DNA of 64,000 bases from Symsagittifera roscoffensis (lineage: Eukaryota; Xenacoelomorpha; Acoela; Convolutidae). The stretch spans positions 39,953,076 through 40,017,075 of the forward strand of contig NC_087069.1 in assembly GCF_963678635.1 (NCBI RefSeq), written 5' to 3'. Below are positions 31,675 through 43,007 of this stretch, one piece after another. Numbering within the stretch: position 1 is the first letter of the stretch; each line of letters opens with the position of its first letter. Both the position numbers and the translations under genes were made by a program. A model generated the notes under the pieces. That model saw only the letters and a list, made by a program, of their open reading frames with translations. It had not been told where the DNA came from and did no database searches.

Positions 31675-31741
31675 TTTTTAAATGTTTTTGTCTAATTTCT
31701 AATCTATTTTGGTTAATTCTAAGCTATTAAGGTCTTGTTCG

Positions 31742-31759
31742 AGACTTATGGTCGCACCA
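31742..31759 (-). other. Primer-binding site
   Basis: On the minus strand the LTR ends in CA, then two bases (TC), then TGGTGCGACCATAAGTCT. A TGG start two bases after the LTR is the standard complement of a tRNA 3' CCA end. The primer would end in ...ATGGTCGCACCA. I cannot assign the tRNA isotype with confidence. Confidence 0.75.
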
Positions 31760-31761
31760 GA

Positions 31762-32171
31762 TGAGTTAGGACCGAGTTGGTTAACTCATAGAGTAATTTC
31801 GGATAGGGTACACCGTCTGCTCGTCACGCTATCTTATTTTCGGCCGGATAGATTCGTGCAACTTCTTAGTCTAATACCGATCCTAATCTTACTCTTATAC
31901 TATCTAGTCTCAGGTTGTTTAACTAGTCTCTGCTAGGCTCAATAGATCTAGGGTATACTGGTTTATTGCGGCTGCTGAAGTGCTCGGGAGAGTCCAACTA
32001 ATTTCTAAGTTAAATTCAAATCTCTCTGGTGCTGAAATTACAAGTAACTTCAGCACTTACAAATAAGTGGGTTGTTAGTTAGATGGATCATGATTGGTTA
32101 ATATTAAATACTTTACATTGGTAAAATATCTAAATTATCCAATCATAAAATGTAGTCTAGATCAGGTTCCA
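31762..32171 (-). repeat. 5' LTR of the 18.9-kb element
   Basis: 410 bp, matching 13290-13699 throughout. It should hold the promoter. The stem-loop with arms GTGCTGAAGTTAC / GTAATTTCAGCAC (one mismatch) is at 32029-32056, CCAAT motifs lie toward the U3 end, and AATAAA lies mid-LTR on the minus strand. No canonical TATA box was identified with confidence. Confidence 0.95.
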
Positions 32172-32175
32172 CAAT
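32172..32175. other. Target-site duplication CAAT (right)
   Basis: It matches 13286-13289 and directly abuts the TG...CA terminus of the 5' LTR. Confidence 0.88.
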
Positions 32176-32589
32176 CAAAACGAAATGAAAATTTAAAGCT
32201 ATGTATCAGCTTAATAACATAATCATATGTGGGTGTTTTGTTCATGTTTTTCTTTCTTGTTCATGCCAAATAATCATCAGATTGATTTAAATCTCAAAAT
32301 TTGCTCAATTGTCAACACTTTTCAGCAGAGCAAATCAATCAAACTGACAAATAATTGACTGTCAGGCGTGAAAAAGTGTTCAGTCTTGTTTTTGTTTTAC
32401 GAAGTTTATTACAATTATCTCACGGTTTAAAGAAAGCTGATCTTTATCAAAAACAGCATGATAGAAGTTAGCCGCACCCGGATTGATAAAAAAGCTTATC
32501 ATGCAATTTTCATGTATGAAAAAAATGCCCATCATACTCTTCATAAAACTTCATAGAGCAAAAGTAAGTGTCTGAAAATAGCAAAATAA

Positions 32590-32734
32590 GCATTTTTCTA
32601 TACTATGAAATTGTATGATATGCATTTTTTCCATACTATGAAACTGTATGATTAGCATTTTGTCCACACTATGAAATTGTATGATATGCATTTTTTCCAT
32701 ACTATGAAATTGTATGATAAGCATTTTTTCCATA
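32590..32734. repeat. 33-bp minisatellite
   Basis: A 33-bp unit beginning ACTATGAAATTGTATGAT and ending CATTTTTTCCAT repeats about four times. A related solitary copy sits near 33510-33565. The period is a multiple of three and keeps the minus strand open (32551-32733) as 11-residue repeats containing MLIIQFHS; I treat this as a repeat artefact. Confidence 0.85.
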
Positions 32735-35557
32735 AAGAAAAATACAAAAATTTTCTCTTGCAGTTTTATGTTTCATCCGAAACACTAATTAAAGTTTTTA
32801 TGTCATAAGGAAACCCAGAGTGTAACTGGCAGTTACCACGCAGATGAATGCATTTGGTGAATTTAGCCATGCATGTTAATTTTGCTTTTTCACATGGAAT
32901 ATATACTAAAAACATAACTTTTTGTATATGCCTAGAAATATTTTAGTTTGAAGAAAATTATAATCGTGTTTACAAAAAAAACACTTTTTCGTAATTTTTG
33001 GACTTTTCGGGGGAAAAACTCATACTGGACTACGTTATAAACATGAAAAGTCAAGTTTTGCATGCAAGTTTTTTTTCGTAAAATTTACATTTGAGCACAA
33101 AAGCAAGTTTGCAACCGAAAAAGGAATAAAAAATTTTTACCTCAAATTTGTGTTTTTGCTTATGAAAAATGCATACCATACAATTTTCACATATGAAAAC
33201 TATATGATAAGTCTTTTATCCTGCCGAAATTAAAATTTTGCTTTTGATTGACAAAATGCCCTCTATCTAAGATATAGTTATTTAAACCTATTTAAAGTTA
33301 CGCAGACACGTTTTTTGAAAACTTTGTTTTTTCTATGACAAAATGATTATTTTATAGTTTTCATATATTAAATTCTATGTTAAGCTTTTTTTATCGAAAA
33401 CTTTAAATCATTTTTTGTGATGACCAAAAAGCTTCAAAAAAAGCAAACAGATCAAAAGTAGTCATTAAAAAATTTTAAAACTATTTTAAAATTTTGTATG
33501 AATTTTGTATGATAAGCGTTTTTTCCATAGACTTCACATATGAAACTGTATGATAAGCATTTTTATTCTATGGACGTCAACCCGGGCAAACACATATTCA
33601 CGCAAACAAAACCAACGTGCCGGATGTAAGCACAGCTGAGCGAATCGGAGAGCGTTAGAAGTTAGCGTTAGACTTTTTAATTGTTCTGAGTATGCTAAAA
33701 CACTGGACTGCTCAAATACCGTGCTAAATCTACGAGTTGTACTTCGGCTAAATGACTTATTGATCAAACTACATTTTAATTTAAAAAAACTAATCTTTAC
33801 ATGTTAAATCGATAAATAAACAAAGTTTTTTGCAAAGTGTCACTCATGTTTTTAGACAATAACTCCTTCTACGCCAGAATGAAAATCAACATCATTGTAG
33901 AAGCCCTTTTGCGGTCTCTCAAAGTATCCTACAGCTTCATAAATTCTATTGTGCTCATCATTCTGCTCAGACCATTCAACGAACCTCTTGTGAAAATGTA
34001 CAAAAACCTAGCAAGTTACCTGAAAGAACGGAGACAAAGTCTACGAAATCTTTTGAACTGAGAAAAGAAAGATTGCATCTTGTTAACTATTTCTCCCTGT
34101 GCTGGTTAAAAAATTTCCTGATTAAAAATCTTCACTAATGATGAGCAATTCAATAATTAATCGTAGGTGAGTTTTATTCTTGTACCCAAATCCTGTCTTT
34201 CTCACATGGGGGGTTGGGAGCTGGGAGGAGAATGGGTAAAAAAATTGATGTTTTTTCTCTTATTTACTAATCTCTTCAAATAAATCATGCTTTTTCCTTC
34301 GCAAGTTTCTCCTCAAACAATGATCCTTAGTGGAATGCATTTCCCAGATATTGTTACCTAATTTACTGAGCCCTAGTAAGAAACTATTTCAATAGGAACT
34401 ATTCTGCTACTCATAAGCATTTTCAAACGATGTACCTTTCAGTAGTAGTAGTAGTAAGTAAGACTTTGAATTCTTTCTACACAATCATAAAAACAAAAAG
34501 ATGACAGTTTTTCTAAGGAAGTTAATGAAGTAAAAAAACTATTTAGCAACAGCAAGAACAGAAAAAGTGTCCTTCACAGGAGTGTCTGTCATAATTGGTG
34601 ATCAGCCAGTTCTTGAAAAGCAATTTAAAAAGTGATTTGAAAGTGTCGCAAGAATGTTCAATGAATTAACTTTGTGCAAGAGATTTGCTATCCTTACAAT
34701 CCGGTTGAAAAAAGAAAAAATTTTTTACTTCGTTTTCAGAATTTCAAATCTCGGTTTTTCATCTGTAAGACTATAATTTGATGTATATTGAAGAGATACA
34801 ATCGTTCAAGCATCAACATCGCAATTTTTTTGTACTAACTTATTAAAAAATAACAAGTCTTTTAGTTGCAGCTGAAGTGAAATAGGTAACAATTTACACT
34901 TTTTTGTCAATTTTTGTTCGAATCGTCATTTGAAAACCATTTCGATGCTCGGAATTCAGTGATGAGAGATCCCGCATCCAAGTTTAGGCGTAAGTAATCG
35001 ACGATTATAACTGATTATTGTGTTGATTTTTTTGAAAATAATAATTGACAATAATTACCAAAAATAGGTGTTTAAAGAATTTGTAATCAATTAAAATCGT
35101 GGTTTTTTCCAAGGGATTATAATCTCTTATAAAAGATTATAGTTGATCAAACTTCATACAAAAAACTCTTTAAACCAATTATAATTGATTATAATCAATT
35201 AAAATCTCTTGTTTGCTATAATTTAGTCACAAAAAAGTATATTTTTAATTTTTTTTCTGTCAATATCAAAATCTCTGAAAGTAATCTGAATCATTTGAAA
35301 AAAATTTTACCACGAAACCAAAGTTTGTTACAAATCCCTTCCCATTAGGCGAAAGGTTACCATGGTAGTTGAAAAATAACTCTTCTAAGTAAACCATGAA
35401 ACTAAAGCAATGTATTGATAAATTGGTGAATAAAGTTTAAAATATGCTTCATGAAACAACTCTAATCGAGAAGAAAAGAAAAAAAGCCCAACAAGATTTA
35501 TTTAACAGGAAATTTGAAAAAATAAACTAAAAATTTATATAAAGATGTTTTTTAATC
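32735..35557. other. AT-rich intergenic sequence, no gene supported
   Basis: Contains AT-rich palindromic clusters around TGATTATAATCA (about 35080-35210) and a short AGT trinucleotide run near 34445. A plus-strand 74-codon frame at 33837-34061 has a hydrophobic centre but no recognisable motif or splice context. Confidence 0.5.
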
Positions 35558-35565
35558 ATTATGTG

Positions 35566-35981
35566 CAGGGGCGGATTTAGGGGGGATTCGACCCCCTGCC
35601 GACCCAAAGGGTCGTCCCCCTTTTGATACTTTCTAGGAAATCCATTTTTGGTCGACCAACCCTAAAATTTTTCTAAGGGTGTCTTCGGCGCCATTATGTA
35701 CTAATTTTGAGGGGGAGCCCGCGCCAAAAAAAATGCAATATTCTCGTCAAAATTTTTCAAAAAGTGCCCAAAAACAACTTTTTTGAACTGTTTTTTTTTC
35801 AAAAAAATTGCCTGCAGTGCAGATGTTTTGGCCAAAACTGCGTCTTTTTACTGCTTTAGGAGAGCTCGGAAAATCAATTTGGTTGACCTAAAGAAAAAAG
35901 AAGGTCGTCAAAGTTTTCGAAACTTTTTTGAAAATCCGCCCCCCCCCCCTCCCCCTCGAGAAAATCCTTGATCCGCACTTG
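35566..35981. mobile_element. hAT-like MITE, 416 bp
   Basis: The left end CAGGGGCGGATTTAGG and the right end, reverse-complemented CAAGTGCGGATCAAGG, form imperfect terminal inverted repeats of the CAGGGGCGGAT type common in animal hAT families. They are flanked by an 8-bp duplication with one mismatch: ATTATGTG (35558-35565) and ATAATGTG (35982-35989). The interior is non-coding with G- and C-rich subterminal stretches. An open frame inside (35783-35971) is not a transposase. It needs a transposase in trans. Confidence 0.82.
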
Positions 35982-35989
35982 ATAATGTG

Positions 35990-36650
35990 TCCTAAAATGA
36001 TTATGAAAATATGAAAATAATTTTTATTTTTCTAGATTGATTTAAACCTTTAAACCATTCACTTTGTACTTCATATGGCGTGGGGTGGGACGATTTTCAC
36101 AAAAAATCTCATTTTTTCTCACTTTTTTACAAATAAATTTAGTTTTTTTTTTCATGTTTTTGCCGCTCCATAGACCTTAAAAGGCAGTATAAACATTCAG
36201 AATTTTGCCCTGATACGAGCAATTTTGTTCAATTTCGAATCCTACAATCTTTTTTTTTCATTGATCAAATTAGCGTTTGAAAATAATAGCTGTTTTGAGA
36301 GCAACATCATTCAAGTTAGTTCCTTGTTCTGATTTCTATTAAAACTCAATGATGATAATTGATCTTTGATAACGAACTTGACAATCGTTGGTCAACTCAA
36401 AGAATTTTTTTAAATCTTAGACACGTCAAGAAAAATTGTTTTTTTTTGGAAAGTTTATTGTTTCGCACGACCAAAAGTTTTCACAGCACTGATTAAGAAT
36501 TTTTTTATTGTTACGTTTCAAGGAAGTCTAAGCGTATGAAAATAACTAATCTCTGAAACAACCACTACTCTCAATCGGACTTTCGAAATGATGATTTGAA
36601 ACTGTATGCGCTATCAGTGTTCTTCTTGTAGCTCGAAATCACGACGCTCC
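35990..36650. other. AT-rich spacer before the second LTR element
   Basis: No gene, repeat terminus or LTR-like sequence detected. In particular no counterpart of the right-hand LTR at 47479-48465 is present, so the second element has lost its 3' LTR. Confidence 0.5.
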
Positions 36651-37701
36651 TCACTGGATATTGTATCCAGTTGGGCGGTTGTTCCTCACCTGCAATCTCT
36701 CCTCCCACTCCCCGAGGCGTGATGTCCCCGTTTCAGTCTGACTGCCACTGATCGAGCTGGACGACAATCCGGGTAGGGCAATATCCATTACTGGTCTGAC
36801 TCGACTTGTCTCTAGATTTCTCATGAAAGGGACGGGCTCAGGTGGTGTCCATGCCTCCAGGCCTTTGTTCATATGTTCTTGGGCCACGCGGTCCAGGTTG
36901 AAGCGGCCGCTTGATCTGGGTGCTTCATCCACCTCCATCCTTGAATCTGGTCTCGATCTAGTCACCACTGACTCAGTCGTCGCCCTCTTCTTCTACTTGC
37001 CACTCGCGACTGCTTGCTGCCTCCTTTGTAGTCGTTCAATTTCTGACTTTATCTGGTCACAACCTGCCTCACTTTCTTGTAGTCTCAGCTCTTGCTCCCG
37101 TTCTGCCCTCAGCAGGTCGCTTTGTCTCGTTCAAGTATGGACTGGTCCCGGTCAAGTTTGGCTTGATCCCTATCGGAACCGCTCGGTCCCTATCCAGGTT
37201 GGCCTTGTGCCGTTCCCTCTGGGCGCTTTCTAACTCCCTTTTCATACCGTTGAGATCAGGGCTTGACTCTTCCGTTTGTTGTGACCGAAACATCGATTGT
37301 GGTTTGCTGGTGGATTGAGTCCTTGCCCCTGCTGGTGTTCTGACTGGAAGGGGAAATTCCGTAGTGTTACTCAAGTCAGGATTTCTCGCAAAGTTAACTA
37401 CTCTCGCACCTCCATCCACATTCCAGGATAGCCATCTGGTCTGCTCCGGGTTCGAGATTCCATCCGAGGTGTAACCCACCATTAACACGGCTTCAGTCGC
37501 TCACTCCCTGCACTCTGCTTGCGCCTCCAGTTGCAGGATGGCTTTGAGCATTACCGCGAGCCTCTCATCCACTTGCGTGTAGTCGAGGTCCCTCAAGCGC
37601 TTGTATAACTCGTCGAGTGCGGTTTTTCTGAACGCAGCTGGCACAGACTTCCAGAAGCGATCTGCCATTGCTGCTTTTTTCTTTATCTCAAAAGATCTCA
37701 C
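36651..37701 (-). pseudogene. Broken 3'-terminal ORF of element 2 (unknown protein)
   Basis: The frame starting at 37701 (with an internal MADRFWKSVP) reads to a TGA at 37503-37501, then continues in the same frame from 37488 to about 37069, so a single nonsense codon splits one protein. A further piece (36651-36968) is in another phase. The first part looks helical (ALDELYKRLRDLDY). A Glu/Arg-rich coiled-coil-like stretch (MKRELESAQRERHKANLDRD) follows, then disordered sequence. I do not recognise a family. Its position after pol suggests an accessory or env-replacement ORF. Confidence 0.5.
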
Positions 37702-38207
37702 GAACCACTAGCTCAAGAAATACCTCACCTAGTCAAACTCAAAAAATACCTTTCCCAGATTAACACTCAAAAAAATCCTTCTCTGGCACTACTAAAGAAG
37801 AATTGTTTGAAGTTTCTTCGTTCTCTTGTTCGTCCAACTGTGATTTAGTTGTCGCTTCAGTTTTCAAATCAATGTGAAAATGTGAAAATAAAACTCAGTT
37901 TTAGACCAAGATATTTCCCACTCGTGTCTAACCTAGACCTCACCCCTTATTACCTTTAAAACATTATCCTAACAACTCTTGTAAAATGATTCAATTAGAC
38001 GTTAAAATATACAAATTTATCTTATGTTTTAGCAACATCAATCCTTTATAAGATTCAATTGTCATGCCAATCACGTTAGGACCCATCTGCCCGACTCGTG
38101 TTCCCTTTTTACCTAGCTCAAGACCCTTATGTCCCCTAACTCAAGACCCTCACGTCCCTCCAAATCTCAGGCGATACTCAAGTAATACTTCTTGTGTAGA
38201 TGGACCA

Positions 38208-39130
38208 TTATTTCCGTTTGCTCAAAGACCGCGTGTAGGATAGCGTATAGTTCCCTGGGTTCAATCTGCCCCTTTTAGGATCGTAGAACGGCATTGAAAC
38301 CTCTCGTATCCCTCTTTCGACCAGGAAGTCCCTCAACCTTGTTAGTGCCAATACCACATGCTCGGGGTCTATCATGTTTCTTTCACTAACTCTCGTCAAC
38401 AAAAGGAGCAAAAAGCACAGGTATTTACCGGGAATTTGTTAAACTAAAGGAGGGAGTGATGCCATTCCCCCCAACCCGATAGTGTCTCTGCCTGAACAGT
38501 AACTCCACGTTCTGGTATTCTCTTTTGAATTCGACTTCCAGTCTAGTATTGAAGCTCATGACCGCTGTTATGCAGATCGCGCTGGTCTTATCAGACAAGA
38601 TGAAGTCGCTGTCTGTGATCAGGATGTTCTCCGAATACTCATTCGGAATCTCGAACTCATTCTTGAAATTTCTTCCAATGGTAGGCTCAGCCCCCTCCTG
38701 ATCCAGCTCCAGGCCGTTGGTCTCTCTCACTTCCCTGAGATTCTTTATCGTTAAATTTTCGGTGTGGGTAAGTCCTACCCTCACTCCCCCGACAAAATTA
38801 TTTATCGACGTCCCCGTCGATGGTCCGTGGCTCAAGTTATCCGATGGAATTTCCAGTTGCCGGTCAGTGGCTTTCCAACCGAAAAATGGGTTCATGTTTC
38901 TTCTTTGCAGATACGTCGACTTGCTGAATGCTTTGCGCCTCCTTCTCGTCAGCCTCAAGGTTATGCATCCACTCTAGTATCCTCAGGTTTGTGTTTTCCC
39001 TTCTTTCAATCTCGCTTTGTTCTAGTTCCATTTCTCTTTCTGGCATGGTGTGATCTTCTTGCAAGGAGTGCTCACTGTCGTTTATGATCTGCCATTCCTC
39101 ATTGGCTACCAGCTCACCCACGTTCACCAA
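38208..39130 (-). pseudogene. Broken post-integrase ORF, possibly macro-domain-like
   Basis: Three frame pieces (38864-39130, 38425-38958, 38208-38411) lie end to end in different phases, so at least two frameshifts split one ORF. The middle piece has the order ILITDSDFIL, AICITAVMSF, LEVEFKREYQNVELLF, VGG. The last has LALTRLRDFLVERGIREVSM and PFYDPKRGRL. The succession of a strand with D, a glycine turn, a following helix-strand and a late (G)I-xx-VSMP-YDP-RG-L block reminds me of macro (Appr-1''-p) domains found in some animal retroelements. This is tentative. No active claim is possible because of the breaks. Confidence 0.4.
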
Positions 39131-39397
39131 CTCTTCTCCTATCTCTTCAGGCTGTATCTAGGCGATCAACAAGTCATCGCCATAACTGTTGTATCTCATG
39201 TCTGTCTTCTTACGCCCACCTTTTCTGGTTTCTTTCGTCATTTGTAAATCTGGTTCCGTCCATTTTGGTACCTCGTTTTGCTTTGGATCATTCCAATCTT
39301 CCTTGGCGAAAGATCTTCCGTCCGAATCTATCTCTATTTTTTCGTTGTCATCCATGCTCACGTTCTCGTTGCCATCATTCTTCCCTCTGGGGCCTTT

Positions 39398-40577
39398 CTA
39401 GTTCACCTCACATGCTGACTCTACCAGTAGATACTCGAGTCCTTCCATGTTCTGTGATGGGACGTGAGGTTTCAGATTTCGTAGTGCGCCGCACGCCCTG
39501 TACTCAAGCGGTAGAACTGTTCCTGCTGGTGCACTTCCGTTATCATAAACGGCCCTCTCCGTTTCTTCAATAGCTTTTTTGTCCCTGGTGGGGGTATGAT
39601 GTTCTGAAACACCCAGACGTATTGTCCCACAACGTACGGCTTCACTTGAAGTGTTTTTCTGTCGTACTTTCTCCGCTGTCTCATTTGTGCCTGTGCTGTG
39701 TTCCTTCTGCACAGCTCGTTCAATTTCTGTTGTCTCCTGACTGATTTCTTTGCATATGCCTGAGGCGACGTCTTCTTTCCCACATTTTCAGGATAGAACA
39801 AGGTCAGGGGCATCGCGCTCTCTCCCTCTCTCTCTCTCTCTCTACCTGTTAACATCATGAAGGGACTGATCCCTGTTGTCAAGTGTTGCGTGCTATTGTA
39901 CGCCCCTACCAGCTGCGGCAGATATTTGTCCCAGTAGGTCATAAATCTCGAGCAATACACCCGGAGCATATTCACTAGTGTTCTGTTCTGTTTCTCCATT
40001 AGTCCTTTCGTTTGTGGACGGTAGGTCGTTGAATGAGCCTGCGAATTGTGGGATCTTCTCATTAATTCTTTTGTCAGGTCCCCTGCGAATGCCTTCCCAT
40101 TGTCCGATTGGAATGTCATCGGACAACCACATCGTAATATCCAATACATTATCGATTGATCACTAGTTTCTTCCACCGAGGCCGTTTGACATGGTACCGC
40201 TTCAGCAGTTTCATAAAATGATCTATACCTACCAGTATTTGGTTATATCCCGAGTCTGTCATGCAGATCTTCTGATGATCAATCTGCAAGACCTCGTTAA
40301 ATTCCGAGTTTTCCACAGACTTAAAAGGGACTTTCATTTTCCTAGGATCCTTCACCTGCAAGCACGACAGACATGCATTCACCCATATTTCACAAGCCTT
40401 CCTCAACCCTGGCCAATCAAACCGGTGTAGTTGTCTTTGTTGTACCTTGTCTATCCCCTGATGTCCCATTTGGTCTTGCAATCTGAACAACACTTCCCTT
40501 TGGTATAGCTGAGGTAGTATGATGAAGTTATGCTTGTGTAGAGTTTTTTCTTCATCTTTTCTCCTACCGGCTACCAC
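39398..40577 (-). pseudogene. Integrase of element 2, frameshifted
   Basis: The 40149-40577 piece carries the HHCC finger (MGHQGID ... CLSCLQ) and the first core Asp (LQIDHQ). The frame then shifts, and 39472-40176 carries SDNGKAF and the Glu in LMEKQNRTL, so the D, D, E residues are still readable. The C-terminal GPY-like module reads RRGPFMITEV. A further shift leads to 39398-39712. At least two frameshifts disable the protein. It belongs to the Ty3/gypsy integrase family (rve core). Confidence 0.85.
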
Positions 40578-41545
40578 GCCATCAGCTGTGTGATAGAGTA
40601 AGTCCCTTCTCTCTTGTAGAACCGGCTCAAGATCTTGTAACTATCCCCTTCCAGGTCTCCCTTCTCTTTCACTCTCGTCCGAATTCAATTTGAGAGGTTG
40701 CTCGTCACTTTATCATTCTTCTGGGCTCGTGTCAGATCCGACAGCCTGTATCTCGTTTTGATGTGTTCCTCAAATGCCATCATTTGACCGTTTATCTCTC
40801 CAGGATGGTGGATGCTGTCGTTGAGCTTCCACAAACTATCCTTCTCAAGACCTCCCTGTCGTCCTCTGGTTCTAGATTCGTCCTGACGTTCAAATTGCAG
40901 GATAGCTCCCTGAATGGTTTTCTTGACACTGCTATCTTCTCAAGCTCTTTCCCTCCATACACGTAATTATGTTCCAGGTTGTACGTCCCTGACGAAGGGT
41001 CTGTTTGTAACTCCCTGTCGTGGTACCTCATTTTTTCTTCAGCTTATTTTGTACAAAGACTGTCTTGCTCATCATCACTCTCCTCCTACCCATCATCCCA
41101 TTCTTCCGAATCCCCGGACAAACTCTCTTCCTCGCCATCCCTTCCTGGTTTCGGCCACTCCCCAGACTCTTGATCTAGTCCCAGGCGTTCAACTTCCTCC
41201 TTGAACGACACTCTCTTCCTTCGTAAGACACTCTCTCTTCGTCGTCAGCCTGAGTACTTCTTCCGGGATTCTCTCGCCTAGTTTTCCCAAAACCTCCCTA
41301 TTCTCTGGCTCCCTGCTTTTCATCGAGTCTCCGTCCTATTTTACTTCCCCTCTTTTGAATATGGTGACTTCCGGTCTGTCTTTACCACTTTCCGGGACCA
41401 CAGGTTTGTCGTCTGCTGCTCTCTCGAGTAGTCTCCTTAGATCTTCTCCTAGCGTCACCTTTACTGTTTCCACTTCGTCGTAGCTTTTTGCCTTCAGCGT
41501 TTTCAGTCACTGTCTAGGACTTGAGCATTATTTCCATCGGCATCC
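40578..41545 (-). pseudogene. RNase H to integrase linker region of element 2, decayed
   Basis: Short frames only (for example 40792-41031). It lies between RNase H and integrase, where Ty3/gypsy polyproteins have a variable connection region. Acidic and Lys-rich composition can be glimpsed on the minus strand around 41080-41480. No separate gene is supported. Confidence 0.45.
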
Positions 41546-42183
41546 CTAAATTTTTTTGAGAGTTTCTTTTGCTTTATGTTCAGTTGGTAATTCGGGATGG
41601 TCCTCTATCGGTTTTCCTGATTTATCTAGCCATCTCGTGAGCGGTAGGCTGTCATATGTTTCCTTGTCCATGAAAGAATAACCATCTTTGATCTCCAGTC
41701 TATCAGCCTCCTTTTGATCCTGTCTCTCGTAGAATTCCGTCTTCTTGCTCAAGCCGTCAGGATTTTGATGACTGTCCCTCGTTCTGTGTTCAATGATCAT
41801 GTTGTAGCCATCTAGCCGCACTATCCATCTCCCGATGTAACTCTGGTTCATTGAATACGTTTTCAACCAACTGAGTGCTCTGTTGTCGACCCGTAGCTTG
41901 AATGGTTCGCTACTCAGGTATATCCTGTGTTTTTCCACAAAAGTGACGACTGCACACATCTCCGCTTTGGTGCCCCGTACTTCATTTCCGTATCACTCAA
42001 GACTTTTCTCCCGTAGGTGATCGGTCTCAACACTGTCTCTCCGTTCCACTCTTGTTCTTGATGGAGTATGTCCGAGATCGCTACTACCGATGCATCGGTA
42101 TCCAGCACGTACATTCCTTTTTCTGTCGGCATGCCTAGCACAGGTGCTTCACACAGTTCTTTCTTCATTCTTTGAAATGACAC
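41546..42183 (-). pseudogene. RNase H domain of element 2, frameshifted
   Basis: The 41914-42183 piece contains the RNase H start VLDTDASVVAISDIL (usual DAS motif) and GRKVLSDTEMKYG. The next piece (41546-41959, other phase) contains LRVDNRALSWL, RWIVRLDGYNMIIEHR and the tail NPDGLSK, the Ty3/gypsy signature AD-LSR region. One frameshift separates them. Confidence 0.85.
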
Positions 42184-42207
42184 TTCTGCCGCGTTATTCC
42201 ACGTGAA

Positions 42208-43007
42208 TTACTTGCCCTTGTGCATCATGAGTTGTTGCATTGGATGTACTTTGTCCGCATAGCCCTCGATGATTTCCCTGTAGTAACTCGCGAAACCCAA
42301 GAAGCTCATCAACTGTTGTTCCGTTTTTGGCGAATTCCACGTCAGCACTGCCTCTACCGCCTCTAGGTCTGGTCTAAGGCCATGTTTAACAACCATTCTC
42401 CAAAGGTATCTAATCGAACCCTTAAAAATATCACACTTCGATGGCTTGCATTTCAGTCCTGCTCTGTTTATGCAAGCGAACACCTCGTCTAGTCGTTCAA
42501 CGTGGTCCTCCAGGGTAGGTGTTGAAATCACCACGTCATTTACGTAGCAAATTACCAAACTCTTGTACTTCTTCGTTAACCTTGTCAGCGCTTGTGCCAT
42601 CATTCGTTGGAAGGTGGCTGTCTCATTGCAAAGGCCAAAGGACATCCTTTTCCATTGAAACAATCCCAGCTAGCATGCAAAGCCCGTCTTGTCCCGTGCT
42701 GTTTCCTCAGTGGCACCTGCCAAAAAGCCGACCCTAGATCAAGAGTTGCAAAATATTTAGCGTCACCTAGTTTTGAAAGGCTCTCATCTATCATAGGTAT
42801 GGGATTGACATCCTTCATCGTGACGGAGTTAAGATATCGAAAGTCACAACAAAACGTAAGTTGGTCTCCTTTCGGGTTTGTTCGTAGCCTTCGTCGAGGT
42901 CGTTGTTCGTAGCCTTCATCGAAAGTTGATTTGGATGGTTCTATCATGTCATACTCTATTAGGGTCTCTATCTCTTTTCTACATGCATCCGATTTGTTTG
43001 GGGTCAT
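42208..43007 (-). pseudogene. Reverse transcriptase of element 2, frameshifted, YVND active site
   Basis: The 42600-43007 piece has the fingers/palm start (IPMIDESL, FATLDLGSAFWQVPL). After a frameshift, 42208-42663 carries FQWKRMSFGLCNETATFQRMM and the catalytic box CYVNDVVIST. The usual YVDD is YVND, so one catalytic Asp is lost. The following SKCDIFKGSIRYLW and MSFLGFASYYREII blocks are typical of Ty3/gypsy RT. It is dead both by frame and by active site. Confidence 0.88.

Larger units (their letters stand above)
13290..32171 (-). mobile_element. Complete 18.9-kb env-bearing Ty3/gypsy-type LTR retrotransposon
   Basis: Two 410-bp direct repeats (13290-13699 and 31762-32171) that I find identical base for base bound an 18,882-bp unit. 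The flanking tetranucleotide CAAT is duplicated (13286-13289 and 32172-32175). LTR ends are TG...CA. All major genes lie on the minus strand, so the right LTR is the 5' LTR. Order: PBS, leader ORFs, gag-pol in one frame with the RT to RNase H to integrase order of Metaviridae, then a chain of accessory frames including Env. All ORFs are uninterrupted. At 18.9 kb it is far longer than typical gypsy elements (5-8 kb). Matching LTRs indicate recent insertion. It is best described as an endogenous-retrovirus-like (errantivirus-like) element of an invertebrate. Confidence 0.96.

Noticed and set aside
32551-32733. 60-codon frame with MLIIQFHS repeats
   Set aside because: Artefact of the 33-bp minisatellite.
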